From assembly GCF_003173615.1 (NCBI RefSeq), contig NZ_QGNA01000005.1, forward strand, positions 310,001 through 374,000: 64,000 nt of DNA, in the 5' to 3' direction. Of this stretch, positions 11,446-20,148 are shown piece after piece. The DNA is from Falsiroseomonas bella (GTDB lineage Bacteria > Pseudomonadota > Alphaproteobacteria > Acetobacterales > Acetobacteraceae). The translations under genes were made by a program, and so were the position numbers. Numbering within the stretch: the stretch's first letter is position 1; each line of letters opens with the position of its first letter. Below the pieces are notes generated by a model that saw only the letters and a program-made list of their open reading frames with translations, was not told where the DNA came from and did no database searches.

Positions 11446-12429
11446 CTACTCGGCCTGCACGCCCGCCGCGCGCAGGATCCGCGTGTACTGGTCCACGCCG
11501 TCGCTCACCAGCTTCATCACGCTGTCCGGAGACTCGAAGCCAGCGCGCGGCGCCACGCCGGCCAGCTCCGTCAGGCGCCCGGCGCTCTGCTGGATGGCGT
11601 TGCGGAAGGCGGCGCCGAGCGCGGCCACGGCCGGCGCCGGCGTGCCGGCCGGCGCGAGGATCGGGAAGAACTCCTCCAGGATCACCCCCGGCAGCCCGGC
11701 TTCCGTCGCGCTCGGCACGTTCGGCAGTGCCGGGGAGCGCTGCTCGGCGAGCACCGCGAGCGCCCGCACCCCACCCTGCCGGACCTGGCCGATCGAGGAC
11801 GCCATGGTCGGCGTGCCGAACTGGGACTCGTTCGCGACCAGCGCCGCCACGCTCGGCCCGCCGCCGCGGTAGTGCACCAGCTCCACCTCCACCTTCATCA
11901 GGGAGCGGAAGAGCTCTGCGCCCACATGCACGCCGCTGCCGATGCCGGCGGTCGCGCAGTTGAAGCGCCCCGGATTGGCCTTCAGCAGCGCCACCAGTTC
12001 CTGCGCGGTCTGCGCCTGCACCTGCGGATTGACGACCAGCACATAGGGCGAGAAGCCGGCCACCGCGACGCCGACGAAATCCTTCACGGTGTCATAGGGC
12101 ACGCGCGCGACGATCGCGGGCACCGTGGAATGCGCGCTGTTGATCAGCACGGTGTGCCCGTCCGGCGCCGAGCGCGCGACATGCTCCGCCCCGATGACGC
12201 TGCCGGCGCCGGCGCGGTTCTCCACCACGATCGGCTGGCCGAGCGCCTGGCCCGCCGCCTCGGCGATGATGCGCCCGACGATGTCGTTGGACCCGCCCGG
12301 CGCGAAGGGCACGATCAGGCGGACCGGCCGCGTGGGGCGCCAGGCCGGCGCGCTGCCCTGGGCATGCGCGGCCAGCGGCGCGAGGCCGGCGGCAAGGGCG
12401 AGGGAGAGGGTGCGACGACGGGTCTGCAA
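11446..12429 (-). CDS. tripartite tricarboxylate transporter (Bug family) substrate-binding protein
   Basis: The 327-residue periplasmic binding protein starts most plausibly at a TTG codon at 12429, eight bases after GGAGGAA; there is no ATG between this and a distant ATG at 12552. The N-terminus has an RRR n-region, a hydrophobic stretch and an AHAQG cleavage region. The family signature follows: RPVRLIVPFAPGGSNDIVGR, then ENRAGAGSVIGAEHVARSAPDG. No membrane subunits (TctA/TctB) lie nearby, as is usual for orphan Bug proteins. The ligand is unknown. It is convergent with oxyR. Confidence 0.9.
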   Translation of the reverse strand: MQTRRRTLSLALAAGLAPLAAHAQGSAPAWRPTRPVRLIVPFAPGGSNDIVGRIIAEAAGQALGQPIVVENRAGAGSVIGAEHVARSAPDGHTVLINSAHSTVPAIVARVPYDTVKDFVGVAVAGFSPYVLVVNPQVQAQTAQELVALLKANPGRFNCATAGIGSGVHVGAELFRSLMKVEVELVHYRGGGPSVAALVANESQFGTPTMASSIGQVRQGGVRALAVLAEQRSPALPNVPSATEAGLPGVILEEFFPILAPAGTPAPAVAALGAAFRNAIQQSAGRLTELAGVAPRAGFESPDSVMKLVSDGVDQYTRILRAAGVQAE

Positions 12430-12585
12430 GCGGAAGGTTCCTCCGTTTGTGGCGGCGGGTCGTCCGCAGGGGGCGCACTGCCGCTTGATTGGTGCCGCAA
12501 CATACTCAGAACGCCTGCGAACGCCAGACCCCGTCGCCTGCGCCGTCTTCACGTCCTGCGGGGCGGACCGTGACGGAGCGGCAGC

Positions 12586-13281
12586 TCAGGGCGCGCCCAC
12601 CGGCTCCAGCCCGCCGGCCCGCAGCACCGCGGGCGTCATCGCGGCTTCCAGCCAGGCGATGAAGTCGCCCGCCGCCGGCGGCGCATCCGCGAAGCAGGCG
12701 GCGGCGAAGGTGATGCCGGTGTTCATCCCCGGCGGCAGCTTGCCGAGGATGTCCACCCCCGGCACCGCCATCAGCTCGCTCACCTGCTGGATCGCCAGCG
12801 CCACCTCGCCGCGTGCGGCCAGCTCCGCGGTGAAGCCATGCGGGATGATGCGGGCCTTGGCGTTGACCTCCGCCGCGATGCCGAGCCGCTCGATCAGTCC
12901 GGCGAAGAAGATGCCACTCGCCCCGGCGCGGGAATAGGCGAGCGAGGGCACGGAGAGCAGCGTCCGGCGGAAGGCCTCGTCGGTGCCGATGTCGGGCCGC
13001 GGCGCGCCCGCGCGCACCGCCGCACCGATGAAGGACCGGGCCAGCTCCCGCCGCGTAGCGGCGACGAGAACCCCCGCCTCGGCGAGCTCGCCGACGCCCT
13101 CCCCGGTCAGGATCGCGACGTCGCCCTGCGCGCCCTCCCGGATCGCGGCCAAGAGGCGTGCGGTGGGATCGAAGCGGAACTCCGGCGCGAAGCCCCGCGC
13201 GGCCGCCTCCGGCAGCAGCGTCCGGACGATCCCGGCGACGCCGAGCGTCGAGAGGACGCGAAGCGGGACGGCCTGCGTCAT
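12586..13281 (-). CDS. substrate-binding domain protein, ModA-like, without signal peptide
   Basis: The 231-residue protein resembles the type-2 periplasmic binding fold of molybdate-binding-like proteins: LRVLSTLGVAGIVRTLLPEAAARG at the N-terminus read in short segments, an internal GDVAILTGEGVGELAEAG region and the typical ASGIFFAGLIERLG hinge. Unlike true ModA it begins directly with the first beta strand and shows no secretion signal, so it is probably cytoplasmic. It follows the AhpD-like gene by four bases, so the two are co-transcribed. Function unknown. Confidence 0.75.
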   Translation of the reverse strand: MTQAVPLRVLSTLGVAGIVRTLLPEAAARGFAPEFRFDPTARLLAAIREGAQGDVAILTGEGVGELAEAGVLVAATRRELARSFIGAAVRAGAPRPDIGTDEAFRRTLLSVPSLAYSRAGASGIFFAGLIERLGIAAEVNAKARIIPHGFTAELAARGEVALAIQQVSELMAVPGVDILGKLPPGMNTGITFAAACFADAPPAAGDFIAWLEAAMTPAVLRAGGLEPVGAP

Positions 13282-13285
13282 GGCG

Positions 13286-13645
13286 CTAGCCCTGGCCGGT
13301 GCCGTCCAGCGCGTCCATCACGTGGAAGGAATAGGTCAGCGCGGCGCCGGCATTGAGCGCGACGGCGACGCCGAGCGCCTCCGCGATCTCCTCCTTCGTG
13401 GCGCCGGCGGCCTTGGCCTTGCGCGCATGCGCGTCGATGCAGCCCTGGCACTTGGTCGTCACCGCCACGGCCAGCGCGATGAACTCGCGGGTCTTCGCAT
13501 CCAGGTGCTTCGTCGTCGCGGCGCCGCGGCTCAGCGCGCCGAAGCCCTTGATCAGCTCCGGGTGCAGCGCGGTGAATTCCTTGCCGCGCTCGCGCAGCGC
13601 CGCGCTGTAGTGGTCCCAGTCCTCGATGCGGGTGTCGGCTGTCAT
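13286..13645 (-). CDS. carboxymuconolactone decarboxylase / AhpD-like protein
   Basis: The 119-residue helical protein has the AhpD-type redox motif Cys66-x-x-Cys69-x3-His73 (KCQGCIDAH), in the context FIALAVAVTTKC and followed by ATKEEIAEALGVAVALNAG. Such proteins are small thiol peroxidase-like or decarboxylase-like enzymes; the CxxC suggests a redox role. The start at 13645 begins the family region. It lies upstream of the ModA-like gene in one transcription unit. Confidence 0.88.
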   Translation of the reverse strand: MTADTRIEDWDHYSAALRERGKEFTALHPELIKGFGALSRGAATTKHLDAKTREFIALAVAVTTKCQGCIDAHARKAKAAGATKEEIAEALGVAVALNAGAALTYSFHVMDALDGTGQG

Positions 13646-13664
13646 GCGGGGTCCCCTGACGAAA

Positions 13665-13693
13665 GAAGGCGTGGTCCAGAGGACCACGCCTTC
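13665..13693 (-). terminator. terminator downstream of clpA
   Basis: A perfect 13-bp stem (GAAGGCGTGGTCC and its complement) with the three-base loop AGA lies 53 bases past the clpA stop. On the minus strand the stem is followed by TTTC, a short U-run. It also insulates clpA from the AhpD-like gene. Confidence 0.8.
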
Positions 13694-13745
13694 CGCGTCT
13701 TCGCCAGCCTGGGGCGGGGCGTTACGAGCCCGCCGCGGAGCGGCG

Positions 13746-16100
13746 CTATTCTGCCGTCTCCGGCTCGCGCTCCGGCGCGTCGCCCTCGCCCTCCTCGGGC
13801 TTCGGCAGCGCCGGCGGCGCGGCCTCGATGTAGTCGAAGCCGAGCGTGCCATCCTTCAGCCCGACCTTCACCGCGCCGCCCTTGGCGAGCCTGCCGAACA
13901 GCAGTTCCTCCGCCAGCGGCTTCTTGATGTGCTCCTGGATCACGCGGGCCAGGGGCCGCGCTCCGTAGAGCGGATCGTAGCCCTTCTCCGCCAGCCATTC
14001 CCGCGCGGCGGAGGAGAGCTCGATCGTCACGTTGCGGTCGGCGAGCTGCGCCTCGAGCTGCATGACGAACTTGTCCACCACGCGCGCCACGATCTCCTGG
14101 TTGAGGCCGGCGAAGGAGATCACGGCATCGAGGCGGTTGCGGAATTCCGGCGTGAAGAGCCGCTGGATCGCCTCCTGGTCCTCGCCCACCCGCGTCTCGC
14201 GGCCGAAGCCGATCGCGGGCTTGGCCAGGTCGGCGGCGCCCGCATTCGTCGTCATGATCAGGATGACATTGCGGAAATCCACCGTCTTGCCGTTGTGGTC
14301 CGTCAGCTTCCCGTGGTCCATCACCTGCAGCAGGATGTTGTAGAGATCCTGGTGCGCCTTCTCGATCTCATCGAGCAGCAGCACGCAATGCGGATGCTGG
14401 TCGATGGAATCGGTCAGCAGGCCGCCCTGGTCGAAGCCGACATAGCCGGGCGGCGCGCCGATCAGGCGGCTGACGCTGTGCCGCTCCATGTATTCCGACA
14501 TGTCGAACCGGATCAGCTCGATGCCGAGCGTCTTCGACAGCTGCTTCGCCACCTCGGTCTTGCCGACGCCGGTCGGGCCCGCGAACAGGTAGTTGCCGAT
14601 CGGCTTCTCCGGATCGCGCAGCCCCGCGCGGGACAGCTTGATCGCGGCCGACAGCGCCTCGATCGCCTTGTCCTGCCCGAAGACCATCGCCTTCAGGTCG
14701 CGCTCGAGGTTCTTCAGCACCTCCTTGTCGTCGGCGCTGACCGACTTGGGCGGGATGCGCGCGATCTTCGCGACGATCTCCTCCACATCCTTCAGCGTGA
14801 CCGTCTTCCGGCGCTTGTTCTCCGGCAGCAGCATGCGGGAGGCGCCGACCTCGTCGATCACGTCGATCGCCTTGTCCGGCAGCTTGCGGTCATGGATGTA
14901 CTTCGCGGAAAGCTCCACCGCGGCGCGGATCGCCTCCGGCGTGTAGCGGACCTTGTGGTGCTTCTCGTAGTTGGTCTTCAGGCCCTGCAGGATCTTCACC
15001 GCATCCTCGACCGTCGGCTCGTTCACGTCGATCTTCTGGAAGCGGCGGACCAGCGCGCGGTCCTTCTCGAAGTAGTTGCGGTATTCCTTGTAGGTCGTGC
15101 TGCCGATGCAGCGCAGCGTGCCCTGCGCCAGCGCCGGCTTCAGCAGGTTGGACGCATCCATCGCGCCGCCGCTGGTCGCACCCGCACCGATCACCGTGTG
15201 GATCTCGTCGATGAAGAGGATCGAGCCCGGCTGGTTCTCCAGCTCGTTCACCACTGCCTTCAGCCGCTCCTCGAAATCGCCACGATAACGCGTGCCGGCG
15301 AGCAGGCTGCCCATGTCGAGCGCGTAGATCGTGGACTTCAGCAGCACCTCGGGCACGTCGCCCTCGACGATGCGCTTGGCGAGCCCTTCGGCGATGGCCG
15401 TCTTGCCCACGCCCGGATCGCCCACATAAAGCGGGTTGTTCTTCGTGCGGCGGCAGAGGATCTGGATCGTCCGCTCGATCTCGCTGTCGCGGCCGATCAG
15501 CGGGTCGATCTTGCCCTGCTGCGCCTTCTTGTTGAGGTTGACGCAGTAGTTGGAGAGCGCGTCCTGCCCGCGGCCGCCGCGCTGCGGCTTCTCTTCCTTC
15601 TCGGGTGCTTCCTCGTTGTTGTTCGGCGTCTGGCTGCCCTGGACGGGGCGGGTGGTGGACCGGCCCGGCGCCTTCGCGATGCCGTGGCTGATGAAGTTCA
15701 CCGCATCCAGCCGCGTCATGTCCTGCAGCTGCAGGAAATACACGGCATGCGACTCGCGCTCGCTGAACAGCGCGACCAGCACGTTGGCGCCGGTCACCTC
15801 GTCGCGGCCGGAGGATTGCACATGGATCGCGGCGCGCTGCACCACGCGCTGGAAGCCGGCGGTCGGCTTCGCATCGCCGGCACGGTCCGAGACCAGCCCG
15901 GCCAGGTCCTTGTCCAGGAACTCGGACAGGTCGCGCTTCAGCTTCTCGGCGTCCACGCCGCAGGCGCGCAGCACGGTGGCGGCGTCCACATCGTCGGCGA
16001 GGGCGAGGAGCAGGTGCTCGAGGGTGGCATATTCGTGCCGGCGCTCGTTCGCGAGACCGAGGGCGCGGTGGAGCGTCTGCTCGAGGTTGCGGGACAGCAT
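13746..16100 (-). CDS. clpA: ATP-dependent Clp protease ATP-binding subunit ClpA
   Basis: The 784-residue AAA+ unfoldase feeds substrates to ClpP. An N-terminal repeat domain for adaptor binding is followed by two ATPase modules, with Walker A motifs [13 protein letters not shown] and [13 protein letters not shown] and Walker B motifs [12 protein letters not shown] and [11 protein letters not shown]. The ClpP-docking loop is present as KPAIGFGRE (IGF form of the IGL/F motif). The adaptor gene clpS lies directly upstream on the same strand, so N-end-rule proteolysis is encoded here. The last 25 residues are acidic and proline-rich. Confidence 0.97.
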   Translation of the reverse strand: MLSRNLEQTLHRALGLANERRHEYATLEHLLLALADDVDAATVLRACGVDAEKLKRDLSEFLDKDLAGLVSDRAGDAKPTAGFQRVVQRAAIHVQSSGRDEVTGANVLVALFSERESHAVYFLQLQDMTRLDAVNFISHGIAKAPGRSTTRPVQGSQTPNNNEEAPEKEEKPQRGGRGQDALSNYCVNLNKKAQQGKIDPLIGRDSEIERTIQILCRRTKNNPLYVGDPGVGKTAIAEGLAKRIVEGDVPEVLLKSTIYALDMGSLLAGTRYRGDFEERLKAVVNELENQPGSILFIDEIHTVIGAGATSGGAMDASNLLKPALAQGTLRCIGSTTYKEYRNYFEKDRALVRRFQKIDVNEPTVEDAVKILQGLKTNYEKHHKVRYTPEAIRAAVELSAKYIHDRKLPDKAIDVIDEVGASRMLLPENKRRKTVTLKDVEEIVAKIARIPPKSVSADDKEVLKNLERDLKAMVFGQDKAIEALSAAIKLSRAGLRDPEKPIGNYLFAGPTGVGKTEVAKQLSKTLGIELIRFDMSEYMERHSVSRLIGAPPGYVGFDQGGLLTDSIDQHPHCVLLLDEIEKAHQDLYNILLQVMDHGKLTDHNGKTVDFRNVILIMTTNAGAADLAKPAIGFGRETRVGEDQEAIQRLFTPEFRNRLDAVISFAGLNQEIVARVVDKFVMQLEAQLADRNVTIELSSAAREWLAEKGYDPLYGARPLARVIQEHIKKPLAEELLFGRLAKGGAVKVGLKDGTLGFDYIEAAPPALPKPEEGEGDAPEREPETAE

Positions 16101-16283
16101 TGGCTTGACGCTCCCTAACGGGTGGCCGAGGCGCTCAACGGAGCGCCCCCGCCCGGGTTGCCCACCATGTGGTCACTCCCTCCCCCTTGCGACAGAGGCG
16201 CCCCCGCTTCTTGCGTCGGGTCACGCAACCGCCCGAAGTTCCACGTTTCCGGCCGGCCGGGTGGGTGCCCGGGACGGTTCGGT

Positions 16284-16302
16284 GATCCGGCCGGGCCGGA
16301 TC
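16284..16302 (-). terminator. hairpin overlapping the clpS stop codon
   Basis: The 19-base palindrome GATCCGGCC-G-GGCCGGATC overlaps the clpS stop codon. The single-base centre means the real stem is about seven pairs with a short loop. No U-run follows, so it may be a weak terminator or an attenuating element between clpS and clpA. Confidence 0.4.
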
Positions 16303-16648
16303 ATTCCTTCTCGATGGTGCACTGGAGCGGGTGCTGGTTCTGCCGGGCCAGGTCCATGACCTGAGTCACTTTGTGCTCTGCGACCTCGTAGGTATAGACC
16401 CCGCACACCCCGACCCCGCGCCGATGCACATGCAGCATGATCCGGGTGGCCTCCTCCCGGCTCTTGCTGAAGAAGCGCTCCAGCACGTGGACGACGAATT
16501 CCATCGGCGTGTAGTCGTCGTTCAGCATCAGCACCTTGTACATGGACGGCTTGCGCGTCCTGGGCCGGGCCTTGACGACGACGCCGGTGTTCGGCCCTTC
16601 CGTGCCGCCGGTGCCGCCCTGCCCGTTCCGCTTGTCGGTATCGCTCAT
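16301..16648 (-). CDS. clpS: ATP-dependent Clp protease adaptor protein ClpS
   Basis: The 115-residue adaptor delivers proteins with destabilising N-terminal residues to ClpA. The core signature is [22 protein letters not shown] followed by [25 protein letters not shown], which form the N-degron pocket and the ClpA-binding face. The first 30 residues are polar and likely flexible, as usual. Start 16648 has AGGA upstream. It precedes clpA on the same strand with about 200 bases between. Confidence 0.95.
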   Translation of the reverse strand: MSDTDKRNGQGGTGGTEGPNTGVVVKARPRTRKPSMYKVLMLNDDYTPMEFVVHVLERFFSKSREEATRIMLHVHRRGVGVCGVYTYEVAEHKVTQVMDLARQNQHPLQCTIEKE

Positions 16649-16847
16649 GCCTGTCCTGGGTGCGCGCCTTGTCGCCTGTCCTGAGAACCGGAACACGCCG
16701 CCGGCGATCGAGTGGCCGGATGGCGCGGAAGCCTCGGACCCCGTCCGCGGGTCTTCGGCTAGGATATCGGAGTATCCTGCCCTCAGTGAAGGGCTTGACG
16801 CCGCCTCCGGCATCAAAGGTGGGTCGGCGCCCCCTCCAACGCACGAA

Positions 16848-16889
16848 ACCCGGCCGGGCTGCCCCGATGAGGGGGCATCCCGGCCGGGT
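16848..16889 (-). terminator. nested hairpin terminator downstream of the phasin gene
   Basis: An outer 11-bp perfect stem (ACCCGGCCGGG, 16848-16858 with 16879-16889) encloses an inner GCCCC/GGGGC stem. On the minus strand it is followed by TTTC. It sits 44 bases past the phasin stop. The rest of the 285-base gap up to clpS shows no further gene. Confidence 0.75.
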
Positions 16890-16933
16890 CCGGCAAGGCG
16901 GTCCGGGCGCCGGGGCGCCCGGAGGTCATCGGA

Positions 16934-17452
16934 TCAGGCCGCGAGCGGCTTGCCGAACTTCTCGACCGCGAGGGTCATGCGCGCGGTCAGCGGGGCGTAG
17001 GCCTGCTCGGCGAGCTTGAAGGTCGCCTCCTGCAGCTTCGCCGCCTCGCTCATGGAACGCTCCATGGAGGCCTTGGCGAAGGCGGCCTGGATGTCGGCGG
17101 CCTCCTTCAGGCTCTTCACGGCGGCCATCGCCTTGGCCGACTCCATCGCGTGGTCGGTCAGCGCCTGGGAAACGGCGAAGACCTGCTTGCCGATGTCCTG
17201 CATGCCGACCGCGAAGGTCTGGGCCGCCTTGGTCATCGCTTCCATGTTGCCGCGGCCGAACTCCGCCGCTTCCTCGGCCGCCTTGAAGAAACCCTCGGCC
17301 GTCTTCGTCACCTGCTCCATGTTCTTCTCCATCGTCGCGCGCGCCTGGCCGGCGCCGTCTTCCATGAACTTCTTCGCCTGCGCCGCATCCTTCGCGGCGT
17401 TGTCCGTCACCAGCGCGATCGAGCGCTTGCCTTCCTTCGGTTCCGCGGCCAT
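16934..17452 (-). CDS. phasin family protein
   Basis: The 172-residue protein is almost wholly amphipathic helix, with the phasin pattern FFKAAEEAAEFGRGNMEAMTKA and QTFAVGMQDIGKQVFAVSQ. Phasins coat polyhydroxyalkanoate granules and limit granule size. Lys-, Ala- and Glu-rich heptads continue to the C-terminus. Start 17452 has an AAGGAG site at good spacing. A PhaR-type palindrome lies in the leader just after a promoter-like element, so expression is probably released when PHA granules titrate the repressor. Confidence 0.9.
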   Translation of the reverse strand: MAAEPKEGKRSIALVTDNAAKDAAQAKKFMEDGAGQARATMEKNMEQVTKTAEGFFKAAEEAAEFGRGNMEAMTKAAQTFAVGMQDIGKQVFAVSQALTDHAMESAKAMAAVKSLKEAADIQAAFAKASMERSMSEAAKLQEATFKLAEQAYAPLTARMTLAVEKFGKPLAA

Positions 17453-17528
17453 TGCCCGCTCCTTCACCCTGTCTTGCGACACGGCCTGGGCGGCCGGCCG
17501 GGAGCCGAACTCCCGGCCCCGAGGACTT

Positions 17529-17543
17529 TGCTGCACCGCAGCA
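17529..17543 (-). promoter_or_regulatory. PhaR-type operator in the phasin leader
   Basis: The perfect palindrome TGCTGC-ACC-GCAGCA contains CTGC-N3-GCAG, the core described for the polyhydroxyalkanoate regulator PhaR in related alphaproteobacteria. It lies 77 bases before the phasin start and just downstream of the -10-like element, where a repressor would block transcription. Similar TGC-rich sequences recur at 17589-17601 and 17621-17630 (CTGC-GT-GCAG). Confidence 0.6.
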
Positions 17544-17552
17544 CGCGAGGCT

Positions 17553-17580
17553 TCTAGACCGCTGCGACACGGGGCCGCAA
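17553..17580 (-). promoter_or_regulatory. candidate sigma-70-type promoter of the phasin gene
   Basis: On the minus strand TTGCGG (17575-17580) is followed after 16 bases by TCTAGA (17553-17558). The match to -35/-10 consensus is moderate. Support comes from the position: the start site would fall within a few bases of the PhaR-type palindrome. The remaining part of the 358-base gap up to dacA holds two more TGC-rich repeats and no gene. Confidence 0.4.
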
Positions 17581-17810
17581 GCATTTTTTGCAGTGCAGCA
17601 TGAAAGCTGCCGTATCACAGCTGCGTGCAGCCGCAACCCGTCCGGGCTCGCCCCGCGGACATCATGCGACCGGATGCCAAGAGCGCCCGCCAAGCCTCTG
17701 CGCTAACAAAGAGTTCCGTATACGTGCCGCTATACAGGCCGGGTCGGAATCCCCTAGGCTTCCAGGATTGGCGCGGCACGGGGGGTGCCGCGGCAGGGGG
17801 ACCAAGACGG

Positions 17811-19016
17811 ATGCGCCCAGGCCTGGCCCTGCGCGCAGGCCTTGTGGCCTGCGCCATGTTCGCCACTCTTGCGGGCATTGCCGCCGCGCCGGCACGCGCC
17901 CAGATCGGCAGCGAGCGGTACGCGGCGATCGTGCTCGACGCCCGCAGCGGCACCGTGCTGGCCGCCGCCAATGCCGACGAGCAGCGCCATCCTGCCTCGC
18001 TCACCAAGATGATGACGCTCTACATGGTCTTCGAGGCCCTGCGGGAAGGCCGGCTGCAGCTCGATTCCCGCATCCCGATCTCCGAGGAGGCGGCCTCCCG
18101 CCCACCCTCCAAGCTCGGCGTGCCGGCCGGCCAGTCCATCTCGGTCGAGCAGGCGATCCTCGCCCTGGTGACGCGCTCGGCCAACGACGTCGCGACCGCG
18201 GTCGGCGAGCGACTCGGCGGGACGGAGTACCGCTTCGCCCAGATGATGACGCTGCGCGCCCGCTCCCTCGGCATGAACCGCACCCTGTTCCGGAACGCCT
18301 CCGGCCTGCCCGATCCCCAGCAGGTGACCACCGCGCGCGACATGGCCACGCTCGGCCAGCGGCTGATCCAGGACTTCCCGAACCGCTACCACTATTTCGG
18401 CGTGACCCATGCGGAGTTCGGCGCCATCCGCATCCGCAACCACAACCGCATGCTGCAGACCTATGAGGGCGTGGACGGCATCAAGACCGGCTACATCAAC
18501 GCCAGCGGCTTCAACATCGTGACCAGCGCGACGCGCGGCAACCGGCGCCTGGTCGGCGCCGTCTTCGGCGGCAGTTCCTGGGTGGAGCGCGATACCCACA
18601 TGGCCGCGCTGCTCGACCAGGGCTTCGACCGGCTCGGCCTCGCCAATGCCGCTCCCGGCGGCACCGGCATCCTGCGCACGGCGCAGGCCGCGCCCCTCCC
18701 CCGCGCCCAGGCGGCGACGACGCGCACCGCTGCCCAGACCCGGCGCGCCACCACCCGCCAGGCCAGCACCCGCCAGGCCACCACCCAGCGCAGCGCATCC
18801 CGTCAGGCGGCGACCCGGCAACAGGCGACACGCGCCACCGCAAGCCGCCAGACCGCCCGCACCACGCGGCGCGAGGCCACGGCGCGCGGCGCCGCCACCA
18901 CGACTCGCACCGCCACCGTCCGTGCCCGCGGCTCCCAGCCGCGCACCGCCTCTGCGGCGCAGACCGCGACGCCGCCGCGCAGCGCCGCCCGCACCACCCG
19001 GCGCACTCCGCAGCGC
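17811..19016 (+). CDS. D-alanyl-D-alanine carboxypeptidase (peptidase S11) with long basic tail
   Basis: The 402-residue penicillin-binding protein trims the terminal D-Ala of peptidoglycan stem peptides. A signal peptide ends near APARAQ (residue 31). The three active-site motifs are Ser63-Leu-Thr-Lys66, Ser123-Ala-Asn125 and Lys225-Thr-Gly227. After the catalytic domain (about residue 285) the protein continues with roughly 115 residues made almost only of Arg, Thr, Ala, Gln and Ser in loose TRQ/ATR repeats. This replaces the usual amphipathic membrane anchor. Start 17811 opens the signal peptide and follows AGGGGGA; an in-frame ATG at 17625 is possible but gives no signal. Confidence 0.92.
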
Positions 19017-19033
19017 TGAGGCGCCGCCGGGTA

Positions 19034-20134
19034 TCAGGCCATCGCGCCGCGGGCGCTGATCGGCCAGAGGCACTCCACCCGGCCCTTCCGCACGCCGACA
19101 TACCAGTCGTAGCGATCCACCGTCGGGTCGCAATGCCCGGGCACCAGCCGCACCTTCTCGGCCAGCCGCGGCACGCCTTCGCCCAGCAGCGTGCCGTGCT
19201 CATCGGCCGCGCGGGCATAGGCGACGCCCGGAAAGCCATGGACCAGCGGCATGCCGGAATCGGTCGGCAGCGCCTTGTGCCCCGCATCCACCACCGCGAC
19301 GCCCGCGCGCGGCGCGCTCATCACCTGCGCCAGCACGAACAGCGCCTGGCGGAAGGGCGGCGGGTCGTCGTTGCGGGCATAGTCGGCATCCATGAAGGCG
19401 TAGGAGCCGGCCTGGATCTCGGTCCAGACGCCGCTCGCCGCCTCCAGCGCGAAGGTGCCCGTGCCGGCTCCGCCGACGATGGCGCAATCGAGCCCACGCT
19501 GGCGGCACTGCTCAACCGTGCGCCGCGTGCCATCCGTGGCGGCGGCGATGGCGGCGACGCGCTCCTCCGGCCGGCGCTTGTGCTGGGCGCTGCCGTGATA
19601 GGCCTGCAGCCCGCCGAAGATCAGGTGCGGGCTCGCTGCGATGCGCTCCGCGAGCGCCACCGCCGGCGGGCCGGGCTCCACACCGCAGCGGCCGGAGCCG
19701 ACATCGATCTCCACCAGCACGGTCATGCGCAGCCCGGCCGCCTCGGCAGCCGCCTCGATGGCCGCGATCCCGGCCTCGTCATCGGCGCAGACCGCGACCT
19801 TGGCGATGCGCGACAGCGCCGCGAGGCGGGCCAGCTTGCGCGGCGCGATGACCTCGTTGCTCACCAGGATGTCCGGCACGCCGCCCCAGGCCAGCGCCTC
19901 GGCCTCGCCCACCTTCTGCGTGCAGTTCCCGACCGCGCCGCGGCGCATCTGCTGCAGCGCCACCACCGGCGACTTGTGCGTCTTGGCATGCGCGCGCAGC
20001 TTCGTGCCGGTCGGCGCCAGCAGCGCGGCCATGGTGTCCAGGTTGTGCTCGAAGGCATCGAGGTCGAGCAGCAGCGCGGGTGTGTCCACATCCTCCTCGC
20101 GCATGCCGGGTTCCGCCGGCGGCCGTTGCAGCAT
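19034..20134 (-). CDS. DSD1-family PLP enzyme (D-threonine aldolase / D-serine dehydratase type)
   Basis: The 366-residue protein has the alanine-racemase-like N-terminal barrel; the PLP lysine is Lys51 in RAHAKTHK. The C-terminal domain has PGHCDPTVD, the His-x-Cys metal site of D-serine dehydratase/D-threonine aldolase enzymes. The family breaks D-threonine or D-serine; which one is used here cannot be read. Start 20134 has GAGGAA upstream; 20104 is an alternative. The aminotransferase-like gene lies 14 bases upstream on the same strand, so both form a transcription unit. Confidence 0.88.
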   Translation of the reverse strand: MLQRPPAEPGMREEDVDTPALLLDLDAFEHNLDTMAALLAPTGTKLRAHAKTHKSPVVALQQMRRGAVGNCTQKVGEAEALAWGGVPDILVSNEVIAPRKLARLAALSRIAKVAVCADDEAGIAAIEAAAEAAGLRMTVLVEIDVGSGRCGVEPGPPAVALAERIAASPHLIFGGLQAYHGSAQHKRRPEERVAAIAAATDGTRRTVEQCRQRGLDCAIVGGAGTGTFALEAASGVWTEIQAGSYAFMDADYARNDDPPPFRQALFVLAQVMSAPRAGVAVVDAGHKALPTDSGMPLVHGFPGVAYARAADEHGTLLGEGVPRLAEKVRLVPGHCDPTVDRYDWYVGVRKGRVECLWPISARGAMA

Positions 20135-20148
20135 CTTTTTCGCGTTCC

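Noticed and set aside
13626-16118. Open frame of 830 codons antisense to clpA
   Set aside because: clpA is certain from both ATPase domains; the antisense frame has no recognisable domain.
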